This document shows, one piece after another, positions 35,621 through 36,226 of a stretch of DNA of 36,226 nucleotides. Location: assembly GCA_008015565.1 (NCBI GenBank), contig SSFV01000091.1, forward strand, positions 1 to 36,226, given 5' to 3'. The stretch's first letter is position 1, and every line of letters starts with the position of its first letter. Source of the DNA: Nitrosomonas sp. (GTDB lineage Bacteria; Pseudomonadota; Gammaproteobacteria; Burkholderiales; Nitrosomonadaceae). The translations under genes were made by a program, and so were the position numbers. The notes below the pieces were generated by a model. It made no database searches. It was not told the DNA's origin and saw nothing but the letters and a program-made list of their open reading frames with translations.

Positions 35621-36226
35621 TCATCCTCGAATTCCATTCACATAAGCCGCAGTTAATTCGTGGCGAGGTGATTCGAAAATTTTTTGGCAACGGCCGAATT
35701 CGATCAACTGCCCGGCATGCCCGCTGACCCAGAAAAAGGCTGCGTAATTGGCAATGCGTCTGGCCTGCGCCAGATTATGCGTCACGATGACGACGGTATA
35801 TCGGCCACGCAAACGGCAAATCAGGTCCTCCACGACACCGGAAGCGATCGGATCAAGGGCGCTGCACGGTTCATCCATCAATAAAATTTGCGGCTGCAAT
35901 GCCAGAGCGCGCGCGATACAAAGCCGCTGTTGCTGTCCGCCGGACAAAGTGAGCGCCGATGATTCCATGCGATCGCAAACTTCGTCCCATAACCCGACGT
36001 CGCGCAGCGCCTGCTCGGAAATGTCGGCTACTTCGGCTTTCCGGGTGACGCCATGCTCATGCAGCGGCAACGACAGATTACGGCGGATAGAAAGCGGAAA
36101 TGGCGTGGGTTTCTGGAACACCATGCCGATCTTGGCGCGCACCAGGTTGACGTCCTGTTTCTTGTCCAGCAGGTTCTTGCCGTGAAAGTTGATCTGGCCC
36201 TCGGCGCGCTGTCCCGGGTAAAGATC
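35621..36226 (-). CDS. pstB: Phosphate ABC transporter ATPase (PstB-like), N-terminus outside window
   Basis: The ATPase that powers phosphate import through PstCA. The frame is open to the window end; from there it reads DLYPGQRAEGQINFHGKNLLD, typical of PstB. Q-loop GMVFQKPTPFPLSI, ABC signature LTLSGGQQQRL, Walker B ILLMDEPCSALDP and H-loop VIVTHNLAQA are seen. Walker A is beyond the edge. The segment after the Q-loop (RRNLSLPLHEHGV) differs from common PstB (usually YDNVAFG), so this is a variant subtype. The GC content near the edge seems higher than in the rest of the window. No pstSCA gene is visible here; they may lie beyond the edge. Confidence 0.88.
   Translation of the reverse strand, partial: DLYPGQRAEGQINFHGKNLLDKKQDVNLVRAKIGMVFQKPTPFPLSIRRNLSLPLHEHGVTRKAEVADISEQALRDVGLWDEVCDRMESSALTLSGGQQQRLCIARALALQPQILLMDEPCSALDPIASGVVEDLICRLRGRYTVVIVTHNLAQARRIANYAAFFWVSGHAGQLIEFGRCQKIFESPRHELTAAYVNGIRG

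Overview
The window looks like chromosomal DNA of a betaproteobacterium, most likely an ammonia oxidiser of the Nitrosomonas group. This is inferred from the gene set: a FadE-type acyl-CoA dehydrogenase, a stand-alone HpnN hopanoid transporter, HAF-repeat PEP-CTERM proteins and a PstB-like ATPase, all of proteobacterial type and moderate, even base composition. No ammonia-oxidation marker lies inside the window, so the genus is a guess. I saw no tRNA, rRNA, CRISPR array, transposase or prophage gene.

Layout. 1-1650: an unrecognised secreted protein with a strong terminator. 1.7-4.9 kb: ppx (polyphosphatase) divergent from sixA, then a helix-hairpin-helix protein with a lysine-rich tail and the HNH protein yajD. 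4.9-9.2 kb: a two-gene unit, fadE followed by an acyl-CoA ligase. 9.4-11.6 kb: dapE and a DUF6279-like lipoprotein. 11.6-16.4 kb: a tightly coupled minus-strand operon encoding a C39-like cysteine peptidase, a RimK-like ATP-grasp ligase, a GCS2-type carboxylate-amine ligase and an N-formylglutamate amidohydrolase-like enzyme. Three ATGA stop/start overlaps join these four genes; a DsbA/FrnE-like thiol protein follows 24 bp later, and a POT peptide transporter is divergent from the operon. 18.2-20.2 kb: a coiled-coil protein and the nudJ-mnmA pair. 20.6-24.0 kb: DedA protein and HpnN. 24.0-27.0 kb: amino-acid permease, then an HxlR regulator divergent from a glutathione-transferase-like gene. 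27.1-28.1 kb: a possible tiny membrane peptide and a membrane-anchored HIRAN protein. 28.1-31.3 kb: two paralogous HAF-repeat PEP-CTERM proteins, the second overlapping a methyltransferase gene. 31.4-36.2 kb: a VTT-membrane/FAD-disulfide-reductase fusion, divergent from a YeiH-family transporter with an inserted N-terminal domain, and a PstB-like ATPase cut by the window edge.

The most interesting system is the 11.6-18.1 kb block. Two different ATP-dependent amide-bond-forming enzymes, a peptidase with an intact Cys-His-Asp triad, an amidohydrolase, a cytosolic CxxC protein and a peptide transporter sit together, which suggests a pathway that makes, trims and moves a small glutamate- or cysteine-based peptide or tags a protein. 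The product is unknown. A second notable signal is a conserved promoter element, TTGACAGT-N9-TTAYAGTA (Y is C or T), shared by the two PEP-CTERM paralogues although the rest of their upstream DNA differs.
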